Assembly: GCA_034509425.1 (NCBI GenBank) | Contig: JAVTVJ010000824.1 | Coordinates: forward strand, 45,819-109,818 | Origin: Eopsaltria australis | Lineage: Eukaryota; Chordata; Aves; Passeriformes; Petroicidae | Direction of reading: 5' to 3' | DNA length: 64,000 nt | In this document: one piece after another, positions 47,311 through 57,581 of the stretch | Position numbering within the stretch: the stretch's first letter is position 1 | Layout: each line of letters opens with the position of its first letter | Notes under the pieces: generated by a model | The model's database searches: none | Seen by the model: the letters and a program-made list of their open reading frames with translations, nothing else | What the model was told of the DNA's origin: nothing | Position numbers and translations under genes: made by a program

Positions 47311-48516
47311 GGATCCATCCTAGAAAAATGAGGGAGCTGCTGGATGAGCTCCCCAAGCTGCTCTCCATCATTTCTCATCAGTCCTGGCTCAGCAGGGAGG
47401 TCCCAGAGCCCTGGAGGTGCCAATGTGACTCCATCCCCAAGAAGGGCTGGAAGGAGGATCAGGGGAGCTCCAGGCCTGTGAGCCTGACCTGGCTGCCTGG
47501 CAAGGTTATGGAACAGGTCACCTTGAGTGCCATCACACGGCACCTACAGGATGGCCGAGGGCTCAGACCCAGCCAGCGTGGATTTCAATATCTTCATTGA
47601 TGGTCTGGGTGAGGGGATTGAGTCCAGCATCAGCAAATTTGCAGCTGACACCAAGCTGGGTGTGAGTGTGGATCTGCTGGAGGGTAGGAGGGCTCTGCAG
47701 AGGGACCTGGACAGGCTGGATCCAGGGCCCAAATGCAACAAGGTGAGGTTTAACAGGACCAAGTGCCAGGTCCTGCACTTTGGCCACAACAACCCCTGCA
47801 GTGCTACAGGCTGGGGACAGAATGGCTGGACAGTGGCCAGGCAGAAAGGGACCTGGGGACACTGATGGACAGCAGGCTGGACATGAGGCAGCAGTGTGCC
47901 CACGTGGCCAAGAAGGCCAATGGCAGCTGGCCTGGATCAGGAATGGTGTGGCCAGCAGGAGCAGGGCAGGAATTCTTCCCCTTAATTCAGCACTGGGGAG
48001 GCCACACCTCGAGTGCTGTGTCTAGTTCTGGGCCCCCAATTGAGGAAGGACATGGAGGGGCTGGAGCATGTCCAGAGAAGGGCAACAAGGCTGTTGAGGG
48101 GTGTGGAACACAAGTGCTGTGAGCAGTGTCTGAGGGAGCTGGGGTTGTTTATCCTGGAGGAGGCTCTGGGGAGACCTCATCACTCACTACAACTCCCTGA
48201 CAGGAGAGTGAAGCCAGGTGGGGTTCAGGCTCTTCTCCCTGGGAACAGTGACAGGACAGGAGGACAAAGCCTTAAGCTGGGCCAGGAGTGGTTTAGGCTG
48301 GAGATTAGGTGATATTCTTCACAGAAGGGGTGAATGGGCATTGGAATGGGCTGCCCAGGGAGGTGGTGGAGTCACCATTCCCAGAGGTGTTTAAGGAAAG
48401 ACTGGATGTGGCACTCAGTGCCATGGTCTGGGTGACAAGGTGGTGTTGGGTCACAGGTTGGACTTGATGATCTCAGTGGTCTTTTCCAACCTGGTTGATT
48501 CTGTGATTCTGTGATG
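47311..48516 (+). mobile_element. CR1 LINE, right part with internal deletion
   Basis: It continues the CR1 reverse transcriptase, then jumps at about 47575 from the early RT to the late RT/3' domain, so the catalytic core is deleted. The 3' end carries two ATTCTGTG octamers (48498-48513) and is joined directly to a 37-bp array. Confidence 0.85.
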
Positions 48517-49305
48517 ATTGTGACACTGCAGGGCCCCAGGGAAGCAAGGGGCCATGGTGACACTGCATGGCACCATAGAGCCAAGGGGCCATTGTGACAC
48601 TCTGGGTCCTTGTTAAACCAAGGGGCCATTGTGACACTGTGGAACCAAGGAGACCCTTGTGAGATTCCAGGGCCCAATGGAACCAAGGGGACATGGTTAC
48701 ACTGCAGGGACTCATGGAACTAAGGGAACAATTGTGACACTGTGGTGCCCCATGGAACCAAACCACCACTGTGATACTGTGGGGCCTCATATAACTTCCA
48801 GGCCACTGTGACACTGCAGGGTCTTGTGTAACCAGGGGTTCATTGTAACTCTGCGCAACCAAGGAGATCATTGTGGCGCTCTGGGGCCTCATGGAACCAA
48901 GAACAGCATTGTGACACTACAGGACCTCATGTGACAATGGGGACATTGTGACACTGCAGGGTCCCAAGGAAGGAAGGGACCAGTGTTACTCTTTGGGGCC
49001 TCATGCAACCACAGAGACCATTTTGACACAGCAGGACCTTGTATAACCAAGGGGACATTGTTGCACTGTGGGGACATTTAGAATGGAGGTAAGAATTTTG
49101 ACATCGTGGTGCCCCATGGGACAAAGAGGCTACTGTGACACTGTGGAACCAAGGAGAGCATTGCTGCACTGTGAGACATCATGGGACCATGGATCCATTG
49201 AGACACTGCAGAGCCTTGAGAAACCAAGGGACATTGTGACACCATGGAGCCTCATGGAATCATGGAGACCACTGTGACACTCTAGAGCCTTATGGAATCG
49301 TCGTG
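48517..49305 (-). repeat. 37-bp tandem repeat array 14
   Basis: About 21 units in minus orientation between two CR1 copies. It corresponds to arrays 1 and 8 in the mirrored duplicate. Confidence 0.88.
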
Positions 49306-49404
49306 ACACCAAGCTGGGTGTGAGTGTGGATCTGCTGGAAGGTGGGGGGCTCTGCAGAGGGACCTGAACAGGCTGGATTCAGGGGCCAAATGCAACACGG
49401 TGGG
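49306..49404 (+). mobile_element. CR1 LINE, left part (interrupted)
   Basis: The first 99 bases of the CR1 copy belonging to the inverted OR block. It begins at the same truncation point as 1441-2060 and 22598-23218. Confidence 0.85.
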
Positions 49405-50091
49405 TGTAGAGTTTGTGGGTTGGTTTCAGACGGCTGGGACAGACAAGAGATCTCTGAAGTCAGGTTGTGGAGCATGAGGTTTATTGTAAAAGAACGTTAA
49501 TGTAAGAGACCTGATGAGAGCTGCCAGATGCAGCCCAGAGCAGGTCAGAGAGGCAAGAGAGAAGAGGAGAGCTAAGAGCGAGGATCTAAGAGAGTTGAGA
49601 GCAAAGGTCTAAGAGAGCAGTTAAGAGAGAGGATTTAAGGAAGTTAAAAGAAGAGAGTTGAGTGAAGATCTAAGAGAGCGAGCTTGTTGCTTACAATACA
49701 ATAAACCATCTTCTGTGGTGAATATTCTAATTTTCATTAACCAATCTAGAACAAACTACAAATCTTATACCATTTGCATCCAGCCTATGAGAACTATTGC
49801 ATTACCATACAGTGTTATATTTTAAACCCTAAAAGCTGCTTTTTGGACCCTCTGCCAGGTTGGTAGGGTCTGCTCTGACCCTTGGACTTGTCTGCAAGCA
49901 GAGGGGATTGTTTAATCAAAGGGGGGGTTACCTGCAGGCAGCCATGCCATTGTTTTGCAGTTGTTCAGTAACTGAGGTTTGGTATCTCAAAGCTTGTCTT
50001 CATTTCAATCTCACTTATAGTTTCTACATTCTCAGCATCTTTTGCTAGGTAATCATATTTATAAGGCTTTCTTATTTCATCTTCCCCAACA
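49405..50091 (-). mobile_element. solo LTR in CR1, 6-bp target duplication
   Basis: A 687-bp LTR. Plus-strand ends are TGTAGAGTTTG and CTTCCCCAACA; on the minus strand it starts TGTTGGGGAAG and ends CTCTACA. The duplication GGTGGG is at 49399-49404 and 50092-50097, and removing the LTR restores CR1 order. A minus-strand AATAAA lies near 49482. It contains a purine-rich degenerate repeat (AAGAGAG and related words, 49550-49680). It is absent at the matching position of the other two CR1 copies. Confidence 0.93.
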
Positions 50092-50612
50092 GGTGGGGTT
50101 AAACAAGACCAAGTGCCAGCTCCTGCACTTTGGCCACAACAACCCCTGCAGTGCTACAGGCTGGGGACAGAGTGGCTGGACAGCAGCCAGGCAGAAAAGG
50201 ACCTGGGGACACTGATGGACAGCAGGCTGGACATGAGGCAGCAGTGTGGCCACGTGGCCAAGAAGGCCAATGGCAGCTGGCCTGGATCAGGAATGGTGTG
50301 GCCAGCAGGACCAGGGCAGGGATTCTTCCCCTGTACTCGGCACTGGTGAGGCCACACCTCGAGTGCTGTGTCCAGTTCTGGGCCCCCAATTCAGGAAGGA
50401 CATGAAGGGGCTGGAGCGTGTCCAGAGAAGGGCAACAAGGCTGGTGAGGGGTCTGGAACACAAGTGCTGTGAGGAGTGGCTGAGGGAGCTGGGGTTGTTT
50501 ATCCTGGAGAAGAGGAGGCTCTGGGGACACAAGGTGGTGTCAGGGCACAGGTTGGACTCAATGATCTCCAAGGTCTTTTCCAGCCTGGCTGATTCTGTGA
50601 TTCTCTGAGAGC
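50092..50612 (+). mobile_element. CR1 LINE, right part (interrupted)
   Basis: Rest of the CR1, ending at about 50610 with the same 3' sequence as the copies at 1441 and 22598. Confidence 0.85.
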
Positions 50613-52150
50613 ACCCTTGAAGCAGTTGCAGGATGAGCCCTGGGCCTCCTCTTCAGAAGCTCCAGCAGCCCAGGTGCCTCAGCTTCTCCACACAGGCCCC
50701 AAAGCCCATCCTGTCAGTCCTGCAGAGCCTCTGCAGCTCCTCCTCACTGCCCCAGAACAGGGAGCCCCACACCCAGACACACCAGCCCAGATGTGGTCCC
50801 CGGGCCTGGGGTGCCTCTGGCCAGGGAACAGCAGGAGGCCCTGCAGGAGCCTGCAGACAATTCCAGAAGCACTTGTAGGATGATCCTGCTCCCCAAGGGC
50901 CGTTCCCATGGTGCCAAGTCAGGAACTGAAATGGAGAGTGGGGCCAGAGAGGAAAGGGCAAACAGGGATGGGCTGTTTGCAGGGGAGGGGACAGGAATGG
51001 GCAAGAGGAAGAAATGTGGAGCAGGAAGGAGGAAAGAAAGCAAAGGTGAAGCAAAGGAATTGCTCAGGGCTGTTTGGGGGTGGCTGTCAGGCAGCCCTGG
51101 CTCTGAGCAACAACATCTGCAGTGGGACAGGAAACTCACAGCTGATGGGAACAAACTTTCAGAGGCCATGACAAACCTGAGTGGTTTCCCTGGTGTCCCC
51201 CAGCCCTTGGTGGCCCCCAGGGGCTGATGGCATTTGTGCTCCCTCAGGTTCATGTCCCCACACCAGCACCATGGGGTGCTGACGCCTGCTCTGTGCAATG
51301 CAAACAGGGGCTGGTGAGGCAGTGCTGCCGTGTGTGTGCCTGCAAGGATGCAGCAGCTCTGTGAGCTGGGGAGAGGCCAGGGCTGCAGAGGGGGGATGTT
51401 GTTGGCAGGTGCATGAGGACGCTCTGGGACGCTGCCCTGGGCTGTCCAGCGCAGTGGGGATGGATCAGCCCCTGCTCTGCTGCTCCTTCCCATCTCCCCC
51501 AGGGACCTTGCAGAGCCCCAGCCATGCTGTTTGCCCCCAGCCTGCCCACGGCCAGCCTGGGGCTGCTCACGGGGCTTTTCTGTGCTGAGCATTGGCCTGG
51601 GCGTGTTCTTGAGAGAGCCTGGGCAAGGAGCCTGGAGCCCCCAGGCCCTGGCCTGAGGCGTCAGCGCTGCCCCAGCAGTGCCCATGGCCTGTCCCTGCTG
51701 CAGCCCCGGCACTGCCACCCCCAGGGCTGTGAGCGAGCCCCAGAGCACTCAGGCCCTACAGCAACAGCAGGGCCAGGAGGGCAGCACGAGGGCCAGTGGC
51801 ACGGGAGCAGCACTGGCAACACCAAGTGCTGCTGCTCCTGGGCAGAGCTGCTGTGCCAGCCCTGATCTGCCCCCAGCTCTGCACACAGACATTGCTGCTG
51901 CAGCTCAAGAGAGGGGAACAAAAGGGGGATCTGCAGTGAAAACTTTCCTGGGAAATTCTTTACTTAATTTAAAGCTATGGAGAGCACAGCTCCTCATTGA
52001 CAGTGTCTGGTCCCACAGCAAAGGTGGAGAGAAACAAAACGAGAAATGGCAAAACAATGGCACTTATTTGTGGAAAATATTTTAAAACTAAAACAAAGGA
52101 AAGAATAGAACAAACGAGCAACCCAGCCCAAGAGGAATTATCAAAGATGA
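50613..52150 (-). repeat. 3' flank of OR gene 3, duplicated copy 3
   Basis: The mirror image of 1-1440 and 21140-22597. No gene. It keeps open the same 330-codon low-complexity frame as copy 1. Confidence 0.75.
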
Positions 52151-52187
52151 CTTTATTACAAACGGTTTTCAGAAATTGGCCACCAGT

Positions 52188-53120
52188 TTAATACTTCCGA
52201 GATCGCCCATTCATCAGTCTCCACACTGCAGCCTTGACCTCCTGGTTCCTTAGGCTGTAAATGAGGGGGTTCAGGGCTAGAGGCACCACCGAGTACAGAA
52301 CTGACGCCACCAGATCCAGGGAGGGAGACGAGATGGAGGCAGGCTTCAGGTAGGCAAATGCTGCAGTGGTGATAAACAGGGAGAGCACGGCCAGGTGAGG
52401 GAGGCACGTGGAAAAGGCTTTGTGCCGTCCCTGCTCAGAGGGGATCCTCAGCACAGCCCTGAAGATCTGCACATAGGAGAAAACAATGAACATAAAACAG
52501 CCAAATGCTAAAGATAAACTAAACACAATAAGCCCAGTTTCTCTGAGGTAGGAGTGTGAGCAGGAGAGCTTGAGGATCTGTGGGATTTCACAGAAGAACT
52601 GGCCCAGGGCATTGCCCTGGCACAGGGGCAGGGAAAATGTATTGGCTGTGTGCAGCAGAGCATTGAGAAAGGCACTGGCCCAGGCAGCTGCTGCCATGTG
52701 GGCACAAGCTCTGCTGCCCAGGAGGGCCCCGTAGTGCAGGGGTTTGCAGATGGACACGTAGCGGTCGTAGCACATGACGGTCAGGAGGGAAAACTCTGCT
52801 ACAATGAAGAACAGAAAGAAAAAGACCTGTGCAGCACATCCTGTATAGGAGATGGTGCTGGTGTCCCAGAGGGAATTGTGCATGGCTTTGGGGACAGTGG
52901 TGCAGATGGAGCCCAGGTCGCTGAGGGCCAGGTTGAGCAGGAAGAAGAACATGGGGGTGTGCAGGTGGTGGCCGCAGGCTACGGTGCTGATGATGAGGCC
53001 GTTGCCCAGGAGGGCAGCCAGGGAGATGGCCAGGAAGAGGCAGAAGTGCAGGAGCTGCAGCTGCCGCGTGTCTGCCAATGGCAGCAGGAGGAAGTGGCTG
53101 ATGGAGCTGCTGTTGGACAT
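52188..53120 (-). CDS. olfactory receptor, OR14-like (gene 3)
   Basis: A 310-residue odorant receptor in one exon on the minus strand, undisrupted. Landmarks: NSS at 3-5, LHTPMFFF at 53-60, Cys pair near 95 and 177, MCYDRYVSIC near 116, KAFSTC near 234, LNPLIYSLRN near 283. The start at 53118-53120 matches the other receptors. The splice acceptor CTGCAG sits just upstream, with the coding exon starting at 53143, as in gene 1. It is the inverted duplicate of gene 1: both flanks are homologous. Changes relative to gene 1 concentrate in TM3, ECL2/TM5, TM6 and the C-terminal tail, so the two may bind different odorants. Confidence 0.95.
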   Translation of the reverse strand: MSNSSSISHFLLLPLADTRQLQLLHFCLFLAISLAALLGNGLIISTVACGHHLHTPMFFFLLNLALSDLGSICTTVPKAMHNSLWDTSTISYTGCAAQVFFFLFFIVAEFSLLTVMCYDRYVSICKPLHYGALLGSRACAHMAAAAWASAFLNALLHTANTFSLPLCQGNALGQFFCEIPQILKLSCSHSYLRETGLIVFSLSLAFGCFMFIVFSYVQIFRAVLRIPSEQGRHKAFSTCLPHLAVLSLFITTAAFAYLKPASISSPSLDLVASVLYSVVPLALNPLIYSLRNQEVKAAVWRLMNGRSRKY

Positions 53121-53143
53121 TTGCTCTGTCTTGGCATGGCAAT

Positions 53144-54350
53144 CTGCAGGAAAAGTAATCATGGAACAGTTTGGTTTGGAGAGCACTTTAAATATCCCAG
53201 CACAGTTTGGTGGCACTTTCCCCGCACTGCCTGCCCAGGGCTCTGCTGCCTGGAGCTGTCCCTGCCAGGAGCTGCTTCCCTGTGCCCAGGGCTGGGCCCT
53301 GCCAGTGCTGCCAGAGCCCAGCCCAGCCCTGGGGGCTCAGCTCTGCCCTGCAGAGCCCTCCCAGCACAGGGCACTGCCCAGGGGCAGCTCTGGCTCTGCA
53401 GGCTCTTATGGCAAAGTCAGAGCAATCCTGAGGCGGCTGGAAAAGTGACACTGATGCTGCCTGTAAGGGACCCTGTGCTGATTGCTGTCACTGCCTGGTT
53501 TATTCACAGCTGAGAGAAAATGTTTTGGATTTTTCTCAACCTGAAGTGAGAGAAGAATATATATGTGCAATTTCCCATCCAAGAAACCCAAAGCAGTAGA
53601 TTACAGAAGCAGGATTTCTCCCTCTTATGCAGCCCCTGACGGGCTGTGCTCCCTGTATGTATGTACTAGGAAATATCCTGGAGTTAAATGTCATGCTGGG
53701 AGCAGTCCTGAACAATGCCGCATCCTCACCACACAAGAAGAACACTTCCAAGCCCCACCTGCTGTCTCCTTCCACCCAGATCTTCTCCCCCAGTTCTTGC
53801 AGCAGCTCCCCGGGCCGGCTGAGAGCTGCCCCTGGCAGGCAGCAGAGTCCCTGCCCCAGCACAGCGCCCTGGGCTGCAGGACCCTGCTCTGCAGGACAGC
53901 CCTGGGCACCCCTGGCTGCTCTACACAAGAGAGAATCAGAGAATGCACTTACAGGATCTGTAGACATTGGGATGTTCCAGCTTTAGGAGATCACTCCAGC
54001 AGCTGCAGCTGCCTTGTCCTGCAGCCAGAGGCTTCCTGTGTCAAGGGCTGGCAATGATTCTCCCCCAGGCACTTCTCAGCGTCTTCCCAGCCCTGACTGA
54101 TTGAAGCTCTCAGTGCCTCTGTGCTGTGCCCGGGGTGGCTGCAGGCAGTGCCCCAGCCCTGCTGGGCTGTGCACAGGAGCTGCTCCTGGCCAGAGCTGTC
54201 TCTCTGCAGCGCTGCCCTTGCCAGGAGCTGCCTCTGTGCCAGGAGCCCGGCCCAGCTCAGCAGCACAGACACAGCACAAGGACTGGAATGACCCTCTGGG
54301 GCTTTGGTGCTGAGTCCCTGAACATCAGTCCCTGGGAGGGAGGTGAAGAA
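53144..54350 (-). repeat. OR gene 3 upstream region (mirror of gene 1)
   Basis: The mirror of 18870-20056. It includes the conserved OR upstream element (about 53790-53930), a GTAAGT donor near 53950 and block D (54070-54320). It probably holds the non-coding first exon and the intron. Confidence 0.5.
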
Positions 54351-54975
54351 ACCTCTCAAGAATTTAAAGTTGCAATGAAATTCCAAAGTTTCTTGAACTT
54401 TTAATGGGTCCCACTGAGGGCCACAACTGAGAAAGTGTCCCCAGGTTCCAGTTAGATCACGAAACTGGAGGCAGAGATGACAGGTGGGGACAAAGAGAAG
54501 CCAAGTCTTGGTGCCCTGGGGCACAGCAGGGTCTGTGCCACCAAGGGCTGGGAGGAGACACCTTGTCCTGAGGCCCTGGGGCCTCCTGGCACAGCCCCAG
54601 CAAGGCTGGCCACTGTCACCCCCTTGTCCTGCCCTCAGCATCCCCCCCACAACCCAGTGGCCTCAGGGATCTGCTGGAAGGAGTCCCTGGGGAGCCTTGC
54701 TCAGGAATGGCCCTGGGGGCTCCTTAATGCTCCCAGGGACTGCAGGTTTTTCCAAGGACTTTGGGTTCTGCTTTTGCCTTGGAGTCTCTGAGAGCTAGAG
54801 TTAGAGCCTCCAATTCTCTGCTCTAACGAGTCCCTTGAGATTCTCTGTGAGTAGCAAGACTCAGTGGGGCTCATTAATGCTTCAAGACACTTTGGGTTTT
54901 TCTTCTGACTTGGGCTCCTGGAAAGGTTCCTGCAATCTCCTCTCAGGCCCTGAGGTTCAAGGCCTCAGCCTTTGG
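54351..54975 (+). repeat. duplicated block C, copy 3
   Basis: Same orientation as 13730-14160. No gene. Confidence 0.7.
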
Positions 54976-54979
54976 ACTC

Positions 54980-55370
54980 CTTGGTTCCACGAGGCCTTGC
55001 TCTGTCACAGTGGCCCCTTGGTGCCATGAGGTTCCACACTCAACAATGGTGTCCTTAGTTCCAAAGTGTCACCATGGCCCCTTGGTTCCATGAAGCACTG
55101 CTGGGTAACAATGGGCTCCATGATTCCATGAGAAACGCAAAAGCTTTGCATAAACAATGAACAAGACCTTGGTCTCCTTGGATCAGCTTTGTCACAATGG
55201 ACAATGGGTTCCATGAGGTCCCACACTGTCACAATGGATATCTGGTCACCCCACAGTGTGGCCCTTGGTTCACAGTGTGTCACCGGGGTTTCCCCATGTG
55301 GCCCCACAGTGTCACCGGGGTTTCCTTGGTTCCATGTGCCCCACAGTGTCACAGGGGTCTCCTTTTCCCT
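54980..55370 (+). repeat. 37-bp tandem repeat array 15
   Basis: About 10 units, several with a variant GTGTCACCGGGG core. It is the mirror of array 12. Confidence 0.85.
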
Positions 55371-55740
55371 GCAACAACCAGCAGCAAACCCCACTGCCAG
55401 GGACAAATGCCTGCGAAGGAGGAGCAAGGAGGGACATTTGCAGTGATGGATTTTGCCTTCCCAGGTCACAGGGACGTGGGGTGGGGCCCTGCTGTCCTGG
55501 AGATGGCTGAACACCGGCCTGCCCATGGCAAGGGTGAGAGACAACAACCTCTGTCCATGGAACTACAGCAGCAGAGAGGGCAGGCACAAGGCTGGGTTTA
55601 AAAGACTGGCACCAGCACAGGAAACATCAACCTAGGGTATTTCCTTGAAAGCTGACATTTTAGGGCATTCTTTTATACAGACATGGACCACCAAATAATA
55701 AGTTAAACAGTTTCAGCTTTCTCTGTGCCCTGAGAACAGC
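55371..55740 (+). repeat. duplicated block F, copy 2
   Basis: Matches 37091-37454 in reverse. This is the last of the OR-cluster duplicated blocks; the sequence to the right has no copies in the window. Confidence 0.65.
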
Positions 55741-55949
55741 TGGAATCTTTTCAGCAGTCTGTGCTCTTTCATCCCAGCCTTAGGGTGAGCATTTCAGGTC
55801 TTTCAGCAGGCTCTGCTCTCCTGGGGGGCTTCTCCTTCACAGACCGGCTCTAAAAGCAGAATAAAACATCGGCGTAAGGCAGAGCACAAAGGAAGCACTG
55901 GGCCGATCATTTTAAACAGTGCCCTGGCAGTGCCATTTCCCGAGTGCTC

Positions 55950-56580
55950 CTCAGCAGCCCGGCTGCAAACAAAGGCCGCTCGGGCCGAGCACAAGATCCG
56001 CAGGCAGCGCCGAGCAGCAGCTGGAGCCCAGCAGGGCCTTGGAGGAGGCGGGGCCAGCCCCGGGCCGGCTTCCAAAGGGGCTTCGGGGCTGGCGGCGATG
56101 GCGCCGAGTCCCTGCCCGTGTCCCCCTGGGCTCTGCGGCGCCACGGGGCCAGAGCCCGGGCCCGGGGCTCGGGCCCTGCTGCCACAAGGGCGCTGCCGAG
56201 GGCTCGCCGCCCTTGAGCCGGGGCCGGGCCCGGGGGCTGAGGGGCGGCCGCCGCCCGCTGCGGCGCCTTGGCCGGGCTGGAGAAGGGCTCGGGGCCGGGG
56301 CAGCGGCGGCAGCGGCGGCGGCGGGGTCGCTCCTCCGCCCGGGGCGTTCGCGCTTCAGCCGCAGCAGCGCCGGCGGCTTCTCGGAGCCGGGCGAGGGCCC
56401 GGGCTCGGCGGGGGCGGCCGTGGCCGAGCGGGGCCCGGAGGAGCCGCGCTCCCGTCTGGGGCCAAAGGGCGCCCGCTCGGCCCCGGGGCGGCGCTGAGGG
56501 AGCGGCGCCGCCATCGCTGCCGCCCTTAGGGGCTCTGAGGGGAGCGCGGCTCCCGCCAGCCCCGCTCGGCTGCGGGGAGA
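55950..56580. promoter_or_regulatory. CpG island
   Basis: The most CG-dense segment outside the kinase gene, with many GGCGG/CCGCC words and CpG dinucleotides, and no TATA box. It is probably a promoter, but I cannot say for which gene or strand. Confidence 0.6.
55951..56514 (-). CDS. possible CpG-island ORF, 187 residues
   Basis: An open frame in a CpG island (about 55950-56580). The ATG at 56512-56514 is in a good context (GCAGCGATGG). The product is rich in Arg, Pro, Ala and Gly with no domain I recognise. GC-rich islands often keep frames open by composition alone, and opposite-strand frames are equally long, so this may just be a promoter. It is listed because of its start context. Confidence 0.2.
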   Translation of the reverse strand: MAAPLPQRRPGAERAPFGPRRERGSSGPRSATAAPAEPGPSPGSEKPPALLRLKRERPGRRSDPAAAAAAAAPAPSPSPARPRRRSGRRPPLSPRARPRLKGGEPSAAPLWQQGPSPGPGLWPRGAAEPRGTRAGTRRHRRQPRSPFGSRPGAGPASSKALLGSSCCSALPADLVLGPSGLCLQPGC

Positions 56581-56583
56581 GAC

Positions 56584-56690
56584 TGAGTAAAGAGAGAGAG
56601 AATAGAGACAGAATAGCGACAGAGAATAGAGACAGAGAGAATAGAGACAGAGAGAATAAAGACAGAGAGAATAAAGACACACATTGCAGC
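56584..56690 (+). repeat. AGAGAATAGAGACAG minisatellite
   Basis: Six to seven copies of a roughly 15-base purine-rich unit with AATAAAGACAG variants at the right end, next to the CpG island. Confidence 0.85.
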
Positions 56691-56699
56691 TAAAGAACA

Positions 56700-57580
56700 T
56701 CCCATGCTATCCCAAATGCCTTCACACACCGGCCCCAATGGCTGTACTCTGGGGTGTCAGCATCGCCACACGGCTGCCCCAGGGCCAGAATCCCCTTTGG
56801 AGATTCCGGGACCAGATCTGTGAGATGGGACACCAACCACACAAGTTCTTCCCCTGGGGTCTCTCAAATTTTTAGGCGACACAGCCTCCCTTTTATCCTA
56901 ATTTCCTGGCCACATTTTTCCCTGTCTCTTTCCCCACTGGCTGAGGTAATTAAGAGGCACAGACTTCCTGAAACGCCTAAAACCTACGACCCCCTTCTAA
57001 TGTATACCCTCCCACCCCCAGCTTTTCTTTTTACTTGTGTCTCAGTTCCTTCTCTCTAAATCCAGAGATTTAGCACAGTCTTGAGTGGGCAATAGTCTGT
57101 GTCAATTAGTGGAATTCATATTGAATTTATGGTTTCCCCCATTGCTTCTTTCACCTCTCCATATCCAGCCTTATCTACCATCAGGCCCACAGTTTGTTTG
57201 TAAAGACACCTCCTCCTCATTCCTTTCAACAGTTGGTGCCAAACTTCACCGCTGCCGGGATGGTTTCTCTTTCCTTCTCTGCCCCGCGCCAGCAGCCCCT
57301 GACTGAGCCAGGAGAGCCCAACCTGCAGGTGGGACCACACCTGACATCCCCGGAGCCTCTGCTCTGGGCTGGAGCCGTGCAGGGCAGCTCCACCAACAAC
57401 AGCTCCTTTTCCCATTGCCTCAGTGTCCTTTGGAAAAGTGAGAAATGAGAATTGCTGCCTTCTCCTGTCTCAGGGCTGCATGAGCCATCAAACTTCCCTG
57501 CTGGTGCTCCCAGGGAGAGGAACGCTGGCCTAGGGACTGTCTGCTGTTGGATATTGGGCAAGGGAGGGGGGAGACACTTG
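56700..57580. other. no gene recognised
   Basis: Non-coding sequence between the minisatellite and an uncertain ORF. No repeat family was identified. Confidence 0.35.
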
Positions 57581-57581
57581 G

